A stretch of DNA of 15,860 bases from G020353235 sp964569555 (GCA_964569555.1 CAZMTT010000028.1:1-15860); one strand, 5' to 3'; counted from the stretch's first letter, positions 1 through 7,038 are shown. The notes: generated by a model not told the origin, from the sequence alone. Numbers and translations are program-made.

Positions 1-93
1 AAGACCGCAAGTAGACTACTTGTTTGATAGGCGGCAGGTGTAAGTGCAGTAATGCATTCAGCTAAGCCGTACTAATGGTCGAGGGCTTGACCT
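1..93 (+). rRNA. 23S ribosomal RNA, 3' end (partial)
   Basis: The first ~93 bases match the conserved 3' end of bacterial 23S rRNA: the stretch 'tttgataggcggcaggtgta', the 'taatgcattcagct' hairpin region, and the closing 'ggtcgagggcttgacc' (helix 101 side). The 5' part lies before the window. The exact 3' end is uncertain by a few bases. A strong hairpin with a T-run follows at 127-150, and 5S rRNA appears only about 1 kb downstream, beyond a reverse-strand gene. Confidence 0.93.
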
Positions 94-126
94 GCTTCAG
101 AGTTGATATTAGGCCAACTAATAAGG

Positions 127-150
127 GAGGGGCTTAAAGCCCCTCTTTTT
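127..150 (+). terminator. Intrinsic terminator behind 23S rRNA
   Basis: A perfect stem (gaggggct / agcccctc, 8 bp) closes a 3-base loop and is followed immediately by five Ts and then GTTTT on the plus strand. It lies about 34 bases past the end of 23S. If it works, 23S transcripts end here and do not reach 5S. Confidence 0.7.
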
Positions 151-194
151 GTTTTGGTGTCTTGATTTCTCTATATTGAGTGATTTTTGTGGTG

Positions 195-241
195 ACCTAT
201 CCCCCTGACCCCCTTCCCTTTGGGGATGAAGGGAAGGGGGA
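195..241 (+). repeat. Palindromic repeat, left copy
   Basis: The layout is ACCT, two bases, CCCCCT, a short spacer, a second C-run, then a perfect 12-bp palindrome (209-220 with 229-240) around an 8-base loop. A similarly built element lies on the opposite strand at 983-1034, so the two form an inverted pair around the gene at 250-864. No T-run follows on either strand, so a repeat fits better than a terminator. It may be a REP-like or MITE-like intergenic element; that is inference. Confidence 0.5.
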
Positions 242-249
242 CAAGCCGT

Positions 250-864
250 CTAAGCTCGACGTCTTCTAGGATTTTCTAAATAAGTCAAGAATACCTTATT
301 GCGATACCTTTCATCTATTTCGTTTTCAATGCGTTCTCGAGCAGTCTTGCTTAAATACCCATATATTACTACATTGACTCTATAAGAATATCTGCTATAT
401 GCCCCTATTTGTCCTATTAGCCTATCAACCTCCGCTGTATGTGGCGCTAATTTCCCTTCAACTAACACATTTTCAACTTTTGCGTCTGCTGTTCTGTCAT
501 CGCCAAGTCTAAATTGGTAAGTTGCATCGTATCCTTGAGATTTCAATATCCCGACAAGTTCCTTATTTGCCTCCTCTTCATTTGTGTATGTCCTTGCGGT
601 GTCATCCATTGCTTTCAAAGCCTTTTTGAGAATACTTCCGAGTTCGCTAGTCATTCTTCTTCTTCTGAGAAACTTCCTGATTTGCCAGAACATTACTAAG
701 GCAAGCGTCACTGCAACAATAATTCCTATGAAGACCCCATAGTTTTGTACCAGATAGACCAAAAACCAAAACCCTATGCCTAAGATAACTAACCAAGCTA
801 TAAACCTAGCATTTAGCTCTTGTCTTTGCCTCGCAGTTAGTCTTTTTCTTGACTTCCTGCTCAT
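250..864 (-). CDS. Membrane-anchored protein with PD-(D/E)XK nuclease-like domain
   Basis: A 204-residue protein I do not recognise as a named family. Residues 1-19 are very basic, two membrane segments lie at about 21-40 and 44-62, a basic patch follows (63-70), and the rest is soluble. The soluble part shows D127, E136-G-K138 and Q152-x3-Y156, the D...ExK and QxxxY pattern of the PD-(D/E)XK/RecB nuclease superfamily, with glutamates near 97-102 upstream of it. This is a motif reading, not a proven fold, and nuclease activity is inference. The start at 864 is chosen over an upstream ATG at 891 because GGGAGGT lies six bases before it and the predicted transcript begins near 890. The gene is visibly AT-richer than its neighbours, stands alone on the reverse strand between 23S and 5S rRNA, and is flanked by inverted palindromic repeats, all suggesting acquisition by transfer. 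The coding reading is firm; the function is weak. Confidence 0.8.
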   Translation of the reverse strand: MSRKSRKRLTARQRQELNARFIAWLVILGIGFWFLVYLVQNYGVFIGIIVAVTLALVMFWQIRKFLRRRRMTSELGSILKKALKAMDDTARTYTNEEEANKELVGILKSQGYDATYQFRLGDDRTADAKVENVLVEGKLAPHTAEVDRLIGQIGAYSRYSYRVNVVIYGYLSKTARERIENEIDERYRNKVFLTYLENPRRRRA

Positions 865-896
865 TTGCTTACCTCCCGCCCTTTCAGGCATTTGGA

Positions 897-925
897 ACTC
901 TACTCCGCTATCTGGCTTTTGTCAA
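897..925 (-). promoter_or_regulatory. Sigma-70-type promoter of the gene at 250-864
   Basis: On the minus strand a perfect TTGACA (920-925) and TAGAGT (897-902) are separated by exactly 17 bases. The start of transcription would fall near 890, about 26 bases before the ATG at 864. This supports independent expression of the gene inside the rRNA locus. Confidence 0.7.
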
Positions 926-952
926 CGGATCAGGTCGGCTAAGGGGCGTCTA

Positions 953-979
953 AGAGGGGCGTTAGCCCCTCTTTTCTTT
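953..979 (+). terminator. Terminator-like hairpin upstream of 5S
   Basis: An 8-bp perfect stem (agaggggc / gcccctct, 4-base loop) is followed by TTTCTTT on the plus strand. It closely resembles the hairpin behind 23S at 127-150. No plus-strand gene ends here, so it may be a duplicated or displaced rRNA terminator or part of the repeat region. Confidence 0.45.
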
Positions 980-982
980 CTC

Positions 983-1034
983 TCCCCCTCTCCTTTGACA
1001 CCTCGTAAGGAGAGGGGGATTAAGGGGGTGAGGT
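983..1034 (-). repeat. Palindromic repeat, right (inverted) copy
   Basis: A perfect 13-bp palindrome (983-995 with 1007-1019) joins a C-rich arm that, on the minus strand, begins with ACCT and carries two CCCCCT blocks. This is the same architecture as the element at 195-241, but in the opposite direction and with some base differences. No T-run is attached. It is probably a dispersed intergenic palindrome; its copy number in the genome cannot be judged here. Confidence 0.5.
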
Positions 1035-1096
1035 AGAAGAATAAGAGCCTGGGTTCTTTTCTTTTCTGAGGTAGTGTGTTAGAATAAGTTTTGAGT

Positions 1097-1216
1097 CTTC
1101 TGGTGGTTAGAGCGGGGTGGTACCACCCGTTCCCATCCCGAACACGGCAGTGAAACGCCCCAGCGCAGACGATACTTGAGAGGCAACTCTTTGTGGAAAA
1201 TATGCCACTGCCAGGG
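1097..1216 (+). rRNA. rrf: 5S ribosomal RNA
   Basis: The core 'taccacccgttcccatcccg' followed by 'aacacggcagtgaaac' is the universal 5S signature, followed by 'gatacttgagaggc'. The ends (tctggtggt near 1098 and ccactgccagg near 1205-1215) pair as helix I. Length is about 118-120 nt, as usual. It is separated from 23S by about 1 kb holding a reverse-strand gene. A TAGAAT box at 1080-1085 could be its own -10, but no good -35 is visible. Confidence 0.93.
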
Positions 1217-1237
1217 GGCTCACTCGAGCCTAGTTTT
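1217..1237 (+). terminator. Possible short 5S terminator
   Basis: A 5-bp stem (ggctc 1217-1221 / gagcc 1226-1230) starts at the 3' end of 5S and is followed by TAGTTTT. It overlaps the -35 box of the clpC promoter. The stem is short, so this is tentative. Confidence 0.4.
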
Positions 1238-1264
1238 GACCTTTGCCCTAAGTTAAACTATAAT
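1236..1264 (+). promoter_or_regulatory. clpC promoter, near-consensus sigma-70 type
   Basis: TTGACC (1236-1241) and a perfect TATAAT (1259-1264) are 17 bases apart. Transcription should begin near 1271, giving a leader of about 20 bases before the ATG at 1291. No CtsR or CIRCE-like inverted repeat is evident around it. Confidence 0.75.
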
Positions 1265-1290
1265 ATTTGGGAATAAAACGAGGCGCAAAG

Positions 1291-4029
1291 ATGACTAGCC
1301 GATTTGAGAAATTTTCGGAGCGGGCTCGCCGGGTTCTCACCTTAGCCCAGGAAGAGGCAGAGCACCTTAACCATACCTACATTGATACCGAGCATATCCT
1401 GCTCGGTCTGGTGCGGGAGGAAGATGGTGTTGGTGCCAAGGTGCTCACCAATCTGGGCGTAGCCCTGAATAAAGTGCGCTCCGCCGTAGATTTCATTGTC
1501 GGGCAGGGCCAGAAACCGACCACCGGTGAAACCGGGCTTACTCCCCGAGCCAAGAGAGTCATTGAACTGGCCATAGATGAAGCCCGCCACCTCGGTCATA
1601 ATTATATCGGCACCGAACACTTGCTCCTGGGACTGCTCCGCGAAACCGGCGGGGTAGCTTCAGCCGTACTGGACAACTTTGGTGTCACCCTGGAACGGGC
1701 GCGCACCGAGACCCTCCACATCCTCAGCGAAGGGATACCCCGCTCCCGATTTGCCCGCAGTACCAGCCGCACGCCGGCCCTCGACCAGCTAGGCATTGAC
1801 CTCACCGCGGCGGCGCGTGCCGAGAAACTTGACCCCGTCATCGGGCGCTTCAAGGAGATTGAGCGGGTAATTCAGATACTCAGCCGCCGCACCAAGAACA
1901 ACCCGGCCCTTATCGGCGAGCCCGGAGTTGGCAAGACCGCCATTGTGGAAGGGCTGGCGCACCGCATTGTCGCCGGTGATGTCCCCGAGACTTTAGAGGG
2001 GAAGAGACTGGTTACCCTGGACATAGGGGCGCTGGTCGCCGGGACCAAATACCGCGGTGAGTTTGAAGAGCGCCTGAAGAAGGTCATTGAAGAGATAAAA
2101 ACCTCGGGCAACTGCGTCCTCTTTATCGACGAATTCCACACCATGGTCGGTGCCGGCGCCGCTGAGGGAGCCGTTGATGCCGCCAACATCCTGAAACCGT
2201 CGCTCTCCCGAGGCGAGATACAGTGCATCGGCGCGACCACCCTGGATGATTACCGCAAGCACGTAGAACGGGATGCCGCCCTGGAGCGGCGTTTCCAGCC
2301 GATTCTGGTAGAAGAGCCGACCATAGAGCAAACCCTGGAAATTCTACACGGCATTAAGGAACGCTATGAGGAGCATCACCGGCTAACCATCAGTGATGAA
2401 GCCCTGAACAAGGCAGCCGCGCTGGCGGCGAGATATATACCCGACCGCTTCCTCCCCGATAAGGCGATTGACCTCATCGATGAGGCCGCCTCACGGGTGA
2501 GAATCAGACACCGGGCGGTACCGATTACGCTGAAGGAAGCCAGACAGCTTGAGGAGGCAGTGCGCAAAGACAAAGACGAGGCGCTGGCCTCTCAACAGTA
2601 TGAGCTGGCCGCCGAAAAGCGCCAGCAGGAGCTCCAAGTTCAGGACAAAATAAAGCAACTGGAAACGGAGTGGCAGCTTAAGCAGCAACAAGAAGAAGTG
2701 GTGGTAAAGGCGGAGGATATCGCCGAAGTGGTCAACATGTGGACCGGGGTGCCGGTGGTGCAGTTAGCCGAAGAGGAAACCGGCCGTCTGCTCCAGATGG
2801 AAGAGGCAATCCATCAACGCATTGTCGGTCAGGATGAGGCGATAATTACCATTGCCAAGGCAGTAAGGCGAGCCCGGGCCGGGCTCAAGGACCCGCGACA
2901 CCCCATCGGTAACTTCATCTTTCTGGGACCAACCGGGGTGGGCAAGACCGAGCTGGTCAGAGCCCTGGCTGAATTTATGTTCGGCAGTGAGGACGCCCTC
3001 ATCAGGCTTGATATGTCCGAGTTTATGGAAAAACACACCGTAGCCAGACTGGTGGGAGCACCGCCGGGATATGTCGGCTATGAAGAAGGGGGGCAACTGA
3101 CCGAGGCGGTACGGCGGAAATCGTACTGCGTCATCCTGCTTGATGAAATTGAAAAGGCCCACACCGACGTGTTCAATATACTGCTTCAGATTTTTGACGA
3201 TGGTCACCTGACCGACGCCAAGGGGCGCCGTGTTGACTTCCGCAACAGCATCATTGTCATGACCAGCAATATTGGCGCCGAGCTCATCAAGAAGGGAAGC
3301 ACCATCGGTTTCACCTCACACACCGACGAAGTTAAGACCCAGCAGCTTGCTTATGATAAGATGAAGGAGAAGCTGCTCGGTGAACTGAAGAAAACCTTCC
3401 GCCCTGAATTTCTCAACCGTATTGATGGCGTGGTTGTCTTCCATGCCCTGAACAAAGAGCACATCCGCAAGATTGTTGACCTGATGCTTAGCACAGTATC
3501 CAGCCAACTTGCCGAAAGAGAAATAAAGCTGAAGGTAACCGAAGCCGCCAAAGACTTTCTCGGTGAAAAGGGCTATGATGAGGTCTTCGGAGCTCGCCCG
3601 CTGCGCCGGGTAATTCAAAATATGGTGGAGAATAAACTCTCCGAGGACATACTCCGGAGTGAGTTCAAGGTCTTCGACCGTGTCTTTGAGATCGACATCA
3701 AGAGAGTTGAGGCCCCCACGGTCAGTCTTGATACCACCACCATTGAGACCATCGGTAATGCCATCAAAAGAATCAAGGGCGTGCTGAGCGTAGACAGGTC
3801 GGAAGATTTGCTACTCATTAGCACTGCTAAGGAATTGAAGGCTCAGGAGCTGAAGACTCAGATAGAGACCATTGTCAAGGACAACTTTGGCTTTACGGCT
3901 CAGATAAAGATGCAGAGCTTCATCTCCTCGGTTGTGGTTGACGTGGGAGACGAGGAGATTACCATCAGGTCCGAAGAGAAGCTAATGCAGCCGGCACCGG
4001 TCCTGGTTGGTGACGAAAGCCGTGAATAG
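1291..4029 (+). CDS. clpC: ClpC-type AAA+ chaperone/unfoldase with extra C-terminal domain
   Basis: ATP-driven unfoldase that hands substrates to the ClpP protease in the cytoplasm. The 912-residue product has paired Clp-N repeats (about 1-150), the first AAA+ module with Walker A GEPGVGKT at 209-216 and Walker B ending IDEFHT, a short ClpC-type middle domain with a UVR motif (about 422-450), and a second AAA+ module with GPTGVGKT at 546-553. The usual ClpC end is reached near 805. About 105 further residues follow that I do not recognise; their predicted alternation of strands and helices could be a small ferredoxin-like fold, but this is inference. ClpC proteins usually run 810-850 residues. 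The start at 1291 is chosen because an upstream in-frame TTG at 1267 lies before the predicted transcription start. Identity is very sure. Confidence 0.97.
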   Translation: MTSRFEKFSERARRVLTLAQEEAEHLNHTYIDTEHILLGLVREEDGVGAKVLTNLGVALNKVRSAVDFIVGQGQKPTTGETGLTPRAKRVIELAIDEARHLGHNYIGTEHLLLGLLRETGGVASAVLDNFGVTLERARTETLHILSEGIPRSRFARSTSRTPALDQLGIDLTAAARAEKLDPVIGRFKEIERVIQILSRRTKNNPALIGEPGVGKTAIVEGLAHRIVAGDVPETLEGKRLVTLDIGALVAGTKYRGEFEERLKKVIEEIKTSGNCVLFIDEFHTMVGAGAAEGAVDAANILKPSLSRGEIQCIGATTLDDYRKHVERDAALERRFQPILVEEPTIEQTLEILHGIKERYEEHHRLTISDEALNKAAALAARYIPDRFLPDKAIDLIDEAASRVRIRHRAVPITLKEARQLEEAVRKDKDEALASQQYELAAEKRQQELQVQDKIKQLETEWQLKQQQEEVVVKAEDIAEVVNMWTGVPVVQLAEEETGRLLQMEEAIHQRIVGQDEAIITIAKAVRRARAGLKDPRHPIGNFIFLGPTGVGKTELVRALAEFMFGSEDALIRLDMSEFMEKHTVARLVGAPPGYVGYEEGGQLTEAVRRKSYCVILLDEIEKAHTDVFNILLQIFDDGHLTDAKGRRVDFRNSIIVMTSNIGAELIKKGSTIGFTSHTDEVKTQQLAYDKMKEKLLGELKKTFRPEFLNRIDGVVVFHALNKEHIRKIVDLMLSTVSSQLAEREIKLKVTEAAKDFLGEKGYDEVFGARPLRRVIQNMVENKLSEDILRSEFKVFDRVFEIDIKRVEAPTVSLDTTTIETIGNAIKRIKGVLSVDRSEDLLLISTAKELKAQELKTQIETIVKDNFGFTAQIKMQSFISSVVVDVGDEEITIRSEEKLMQPAPVLVGDESRE

Positions 4030-4059
4030 CCTCGCAGCCTAAAGCCAGCTTGAACATAC

Positions 4060-4098
4060 AGGGCGGGGAACAAGCTAAGATGAAAAGACCGCCCTTTT
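4060..4098 (+). terminator. Possible terminator behind clpC
   Basis: A 7-bp stem (agggcgg 4060-4066 / ccgccct 4089-4095) with a 22-base loop ends in TTTT. The long loop and short T-run make it a weak candidate. It would separate clpC from the decarboxylase genes. Confidence 0.4.
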
Positions 4099-4122
4099 AG
4101 TTTGTCAAAAAGGAAATTAAAA

Positions 4123-4344
4123 TTGGCCCAAGAACGAATAGAGGTTCCCATGACCGGTAAGGTTATCTCGGTCAGTGTCAAAGCCGGCGACAGTGTCAAA
4201 GAGGGAGACACGCTCTGCATACTGGAGTCAATGAAGATGGAAAACCCGATAATGACCCCGGTGAGTGGCACTGTTACCGAGGTAGGAGTCGCCGAGGGAC
4301 AGGTGGTTAAGACCGGCGATTTAATCGCTACTATTGAATACTGA
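4123..4344 (+). CDS. Biotin carboxyl carrier subunit (biotinyl domain protein)
   Basis: A stand-alone biotinyl domain of 73 residues that carries the carboxyl group between the carboxyltransferase and the membrane decarboxylase of a biotin-dependent enzyme. The biotinylation motif ESMKMEN places the modified lysine at K38, with the usual glycine-rich turns on either side (PMTGKV near the start, PVSGTV after). It lacks the Pro/Ala-rich linker often seen in AccB. An in-frame TTG at 4102 gives 80 residues, but AGGA at 4111-4114 sits eight bases before the TTG at 4123, so the shorter form is preferred. The next two genes are the gamma- and beta-type membrane subunits, so a sodium-pumping decarboxylase (methylmalonyl-CoA, oxaloacetate or glutaconyl-CoA type) is more likely than acetyl-CoA carboxylase. 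The substrate cannot be told. Confidence 0.88.
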   Translation: MAQERIEVPMTGKVISVSVKAGDSVKEGDTLCILESMKMENPIMTPVSGTVTEVGVAEGQVVKTGDLIATIEY

Positions 4345-4373
4345 TAGCGCTAAACCAGTGAGTAGGTGACCAA

Positions 4374-4505
4374 ATGCTCAATGCGGTATGGATAGTTCTC
4401 TTGGGAATGGCAATTATCTTTGCGGTATTGGGCATTTTGTCTCTGACCATTACCATAGTGGATAGACTGTTCTGTCCCAGGGAGAAAAAAGAAGCACAAG
4501 AATAG
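4374..4505 (+). CDS. Small membrane subunit, gamma/delta (OadG-like), of a sodium-pump decarboxylase
   Basis: A 43-residue protein: short N-terminus, one membrane segment at about 5-28, then a charged tail (DRLFCPREKKEAQE). Sequence similarity is too low to name it by motif. The size, the single helix near the N-terminus, and the position between the biotin carrier and beta-subunit genes match the small OadG/MmdD-type subunits that hold the complex together. An AGGTGA ribosome binding site (4364-4369) precedes the ATG, 29 bases after the biotin carrier stop. The stop codon is three bases before the next start, so coupled translation is likely. It is shorter than most OadG proteins (about 80 residues) and lacks a long cytoplasmic domain. 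Confidence 0.72.
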   Translation: MLNAVWIVLLGMAIIFAVLGILSLTITIVDRLFCPREKKEAQE

Positions 4506-4508
4506 ATA

Positions 4509-5651
4509 ATGGATATCGCCACCAGTGAATTCCTCGGTTTCCTCAATTTAAGCTGGCAAGCAGTGGTCATGCTGCTCATTGCCGGCGTCCTCATCTGGCT
4601 CGGCATCACCCACAAGGTTGAGCCAGTGTTACTGATTCCCATCGGCATGGGCTGTATGCTGGCCAATATACCTCTGGGCGGCACCACTGAAGCCGGCGGC
4701 TTCCTGGCGGTGCTCAGAGACGCCGGTATCTATACCGAGATATTCCCCCTGCTTATCTTTATCGGCATTGGGGCGATGATTGATTTCGAGCCCTTTTTGC
4801 AGAGACCCTATACTATTTTTCTCGGTGCCGCCGCCCAGTTTGGTATCTTCGGCACCTTCTTTCTGGCCTACTGGCTGGGAGCGGGGGGGCTTCACCTGCT
4901 GGACTTCAGCCTCAATGATGCCGCCGCCATCGGTATCATTGGCTCGGCTGATGGACCCACTTCCATTTATGTCGCCTCTGTGCTACAATCCAAATACGCG
5001 GCTGCCATCGTAGTGGCAGCCTATTCTTATATGGCCATGGTCCCCATCATCCAGCCACCAATTATCAAAGCAATGTGCAGCCACGAGGAAAGGGCTCTCA
5101 AAATGCCCGTAGTTGCCGGAGCCACTTCCCAGCGGCTAAAAATTCTCTTCCCCATCATTACCATCCTGGTAGTCGGTCTGATTGTTCCCAAAGCCACGCC
5201 GCTTATCGGCTGCCTTATGTTCGGCAATCTGCTCCGCGAAAGCGGGGTGGTAACCCGACTTTCCGAGGCCGCCCAGAATGAGATGGCTAATATCGTCACC
5301 ATCCTCCTCGGCGTTACGGTGGGGGGAATGATGGTCGGCATTGAATTCCTGAGACCGGAGACCATCCTGGTCTTTGTGCTGGGTATAGTTGCCTTCAGTC
5401 TGGATACCGTGGCCGGTGTTCTGCTGGGCAAGTCGATGTATGTCCTGTCCGGCAAAAAGGTCAATCCCATGATTGGTGCCTGTGGCATCTCGGCTTTCCC
5501 GATGTCAGCACGGGTAGTGCAAAAGCTGGGGCTGGAGGCTAATCCCTATAATCACCTGCTGATGCATGCCGCCGGCGCCAATGTCGCCGGGCAGATTGCT
5601 TCGGTGGTGGCCGGTGGCGCCATGCTGATGCTGGTGCCCATGTTTAGTTAA
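4509..5651 (+). CDS. Sodium ion-translocating decarboxylase, beta subunit (OadB/MmdB/GcdB family)
   Basis: Integral membrane subunit that decarboxylates carboxybiotin and couples this to sodium export. At 380 residues it has the family's usual length. It is strongly hydrophobic with many membrane spans. Visible hallmarks are GIGAMIDFEPFL near 86-97, GSADGPTSIY at 145-154 (D148 corresponds to the conserved sodium-site aspartate of the family), the Y-x-Y-M-A-M-V-P-I-I-Q-P-P stretch near 172-184, and SAFPMSARV with HAAGANVAGQ at the C-terminal end. It follows the small subunit by three bases. The carboxyltransferase alpha subunit gene is not in the window. Family assignment is secure; which acid or acyl-CoA is decarboxylated is not. 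Confidence 0.93.
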   Translation: MDIATSEFLGFLNLSWQAVVMLLIAGVLIWLGITHKVEPVLLIPIGMGCMLANIPLGGTTEAGGFLAVLRDAGIYTEIFPLLIFIGIGAMIDFEPFLQRPYTIFLGAAAQFGIFGTFFLAYWLGAGGLHLLDFSLNDAAAIGIIGSADGPTSIYVASVLQSKYAAAIVVAAYSYMAMVPIIQPPIIKAMCSHEERALKMPVVAGATSQRLKILFPIITILVVGLIVPKATPLIGCLMFGNLLRESGVVTRLSEAAQNEMANIVTILLGVTVGGMMVGIEFLRPETILVFVLGIVAFSLDTVAGVLLGKSMYVLSGKKVNPMIGACGISAFPMSARVVQKLGLEANPYNHLLMHAAGANVAGQIASVVAGGAMLMLVPMFS

Positions 5652-5685
5652 ATGGTGAGTTAAGCCGAAGAGCTAAATATATATC

Positions 5686-5692
5686 AAGGAGG
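5686..5692 (+). promoter_or_regulatory. Strong ribosome binding site for the permease gene
   Basis: AAGGAGG is a full anti-16S match but lies 14 bases before the ATG at 5707, longer than the usual 5-9. No in-frame start lies closer to it. Confidence 0.55.
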
Positions 5693-5706
5693 TATAAGAA
5701 AGAACT

Positions 5707-7038
5707 ATGGAAACCATGATGCTCGTCACCCTGGTCGTCTTCTGCATCACCATCGCCTTCGTTATCTGGGGCAAGTACGATAGTGCCATAGTAGGCCTTA
5801 TCGGTGTGGTGGTAATGGTCGTATTAGGGGTGATGGACGAGGCGACCGCCTTCCTGTCGGTAGACTGGAATGTTATTGCCATCCTCTTCTCTATCTGGAT
5901 AATCGCCATCTACTTCGGCAAATCGGGCATCCCGGAGTATCTGGCCATTAAGATGCTCCAGCTTTCCCGTAATAACATCGGTCTCTTTTTGATGCTCATC
6001 GGCATCCTGGCCGGCTTCCTCTCCATGTTCGTCGACAATGTCGTCGTCATCCTGATGATGGCACCGGTCATCTTTCACATCACCCGCAAGATGAAGCTGG
6101 CTACCTTTCCCTTTCTGATGTTTGTCGGGCTCTGTGCCAACTTTATGGGCACCGCGTTACTTCTAGGCGACCTGCCGCCACAGATGCTCCATTCTGTTTC
6201 TGGAATTGAGTTCCCCGAGTTCATCTGGCAGTTTGGCCGACCCTCTTCCTTCATTCTACTCACCGTAACCTTTCTGATTACGGCCGTTATCATGTACCGC
6301 ATCAGGCTTAGAAAAAACTATGCCGGGATAGCGGCCACCGGCGTTGATGAACTGCTATCCGCCAAGCCGACGGAATATATTAAGAATAAATATTTCGCCA
6401 TCGTCTCAGTGGGGTTTTTCCTGCTCACCATCCTGGCGATGTCCTTCCGCCAGGTGCTCGGTTACCATCTCGGCTTCATTGCCCTGATGGGAATGGTAGC
6501 CCTGGTCCTGGCCAATGAACTCTTTGCCAAGAAGCTGGACAGCCCGACTGTCGAGGATGTCCTGAAAGAACTGGACTGGCGCGCACTATTATTCTACATA
6601 GTGCTTTTCATACTGGTTGGTAGTCTGCAGCACGCCGGCATCATTGGAATGGTGGCGGCGGCCATGGCACCCTATTTCCAGCAAAATGTAGTTCTGGGCA
6701 CCAGCCTGCTTTACTGGATAACCTCGCCCATAGTCGCCTTTGTGGAACACGACGCCTACATTCTGGTGTTTTTGCACCTGATTAAAGACCTGGCGGCGAC
6801 CACCGGTATCAATCCCTGGCCGCTGTGGTGGGCCCTGGTCTGGGCGGGGACTCTGGGCAGCAACCTGACAATCGCCGGTGCCCCGGCCCTCTTCGTGGCC
6901 AAGAATCTGTCTGAAGGGGAAGACAAGGTTAAAATCGCCCTGAAGGAGTTCCTGAGCTACTCGGCACCTTTCGTCTTTATCAGCCTGGCGATTCAATATG
7001 TGCTGACCCTTATATTCTGGGTCTTTCCTTTCGCCTGA
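5707..7038 (+). CDS. ArsB/NhaD/SLC13-type ion transporter permease
   Basis: A 443-residue polytopic membrane protein of the ion transporter (IT) superfamily. It shows the two-repeat layout: the first re-entrant signature SMFVDNVVVILMMAPV has D110-N111, like the LDN motif of NhaD and ArsB. The second half has a matching SPIVAFVEHDAYILVF and then GSNLTIAGAPALFVAKN, close to the family's GGN-T-IGA signature. Family members move sodium/protons, arsenite or dicarboxylates; the sequence does not settle the substrate. It lies 55 bases behind the sodium-pump decarboxylase beta gene, so a sodium-coupled role (antiport or organic-acid uptake) is a reasonable inference. A strong terminator follows at 7112. 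Confidence 0.88.
   Translation: METMMLVTLVVFCITIAFVIWGKYDSAIVGLIGVVVMVVLGVMDEATAFLSVDWNVIAILFSIWIIAIYFGKSGIPEYLAIKMLQLSRNNIGLFLMLIGILAGFLSMFVDNVVVILMMAPVIFHITRKMKLATFPFLMFVGLCANFMGTALLLGDLPPQMLHSVSGIEFPEFIWQFGRPSSFILLTVTFLITAVIMYRIRLRKNYAGIAATGVDELLSAKPTEYIKNKYFAIVSVGFFLLTILAMSFRQVLGYHLGFIALMGMVALVLANELFAKKLDSPTVEDVLKELDWRALLFYIVLFILVGSLQHAGIIGMVAAAMAPYFQQNVVLGTSLLYWITSPIVAFVEHDAYILVFLHLIKDLAATTGINPWPLWWALVWAGTLGSNLTIAGAPALFVAKNLSEGEDKVKIALKEFLSYSAPFVFISLAIQYVLTLIFWVFPFA

Noticed and set aside
776..1036. 86-codon plus-strand frame over the promoter and repeat region
   Set aside because: It covers the antisense of the nuclease-like gene start, its promoter and the palindromes, and has no ribosome site or family resemblance.
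1080..1085. 5S promoter from a TAGAAT box
   Set aside because: The spacing to 5S is right, but the hexamer 17 bases upstream (TTTTCT) is a poor -35, so it is mentioned with 5S and not listed.
1267..1290. ClpC start at TTG 1267
   Set aside because: It lies before the transcription start expected from TTGACC-17-TATAAT; the ATG at 1291 gives the standard ClpC N-terminus.
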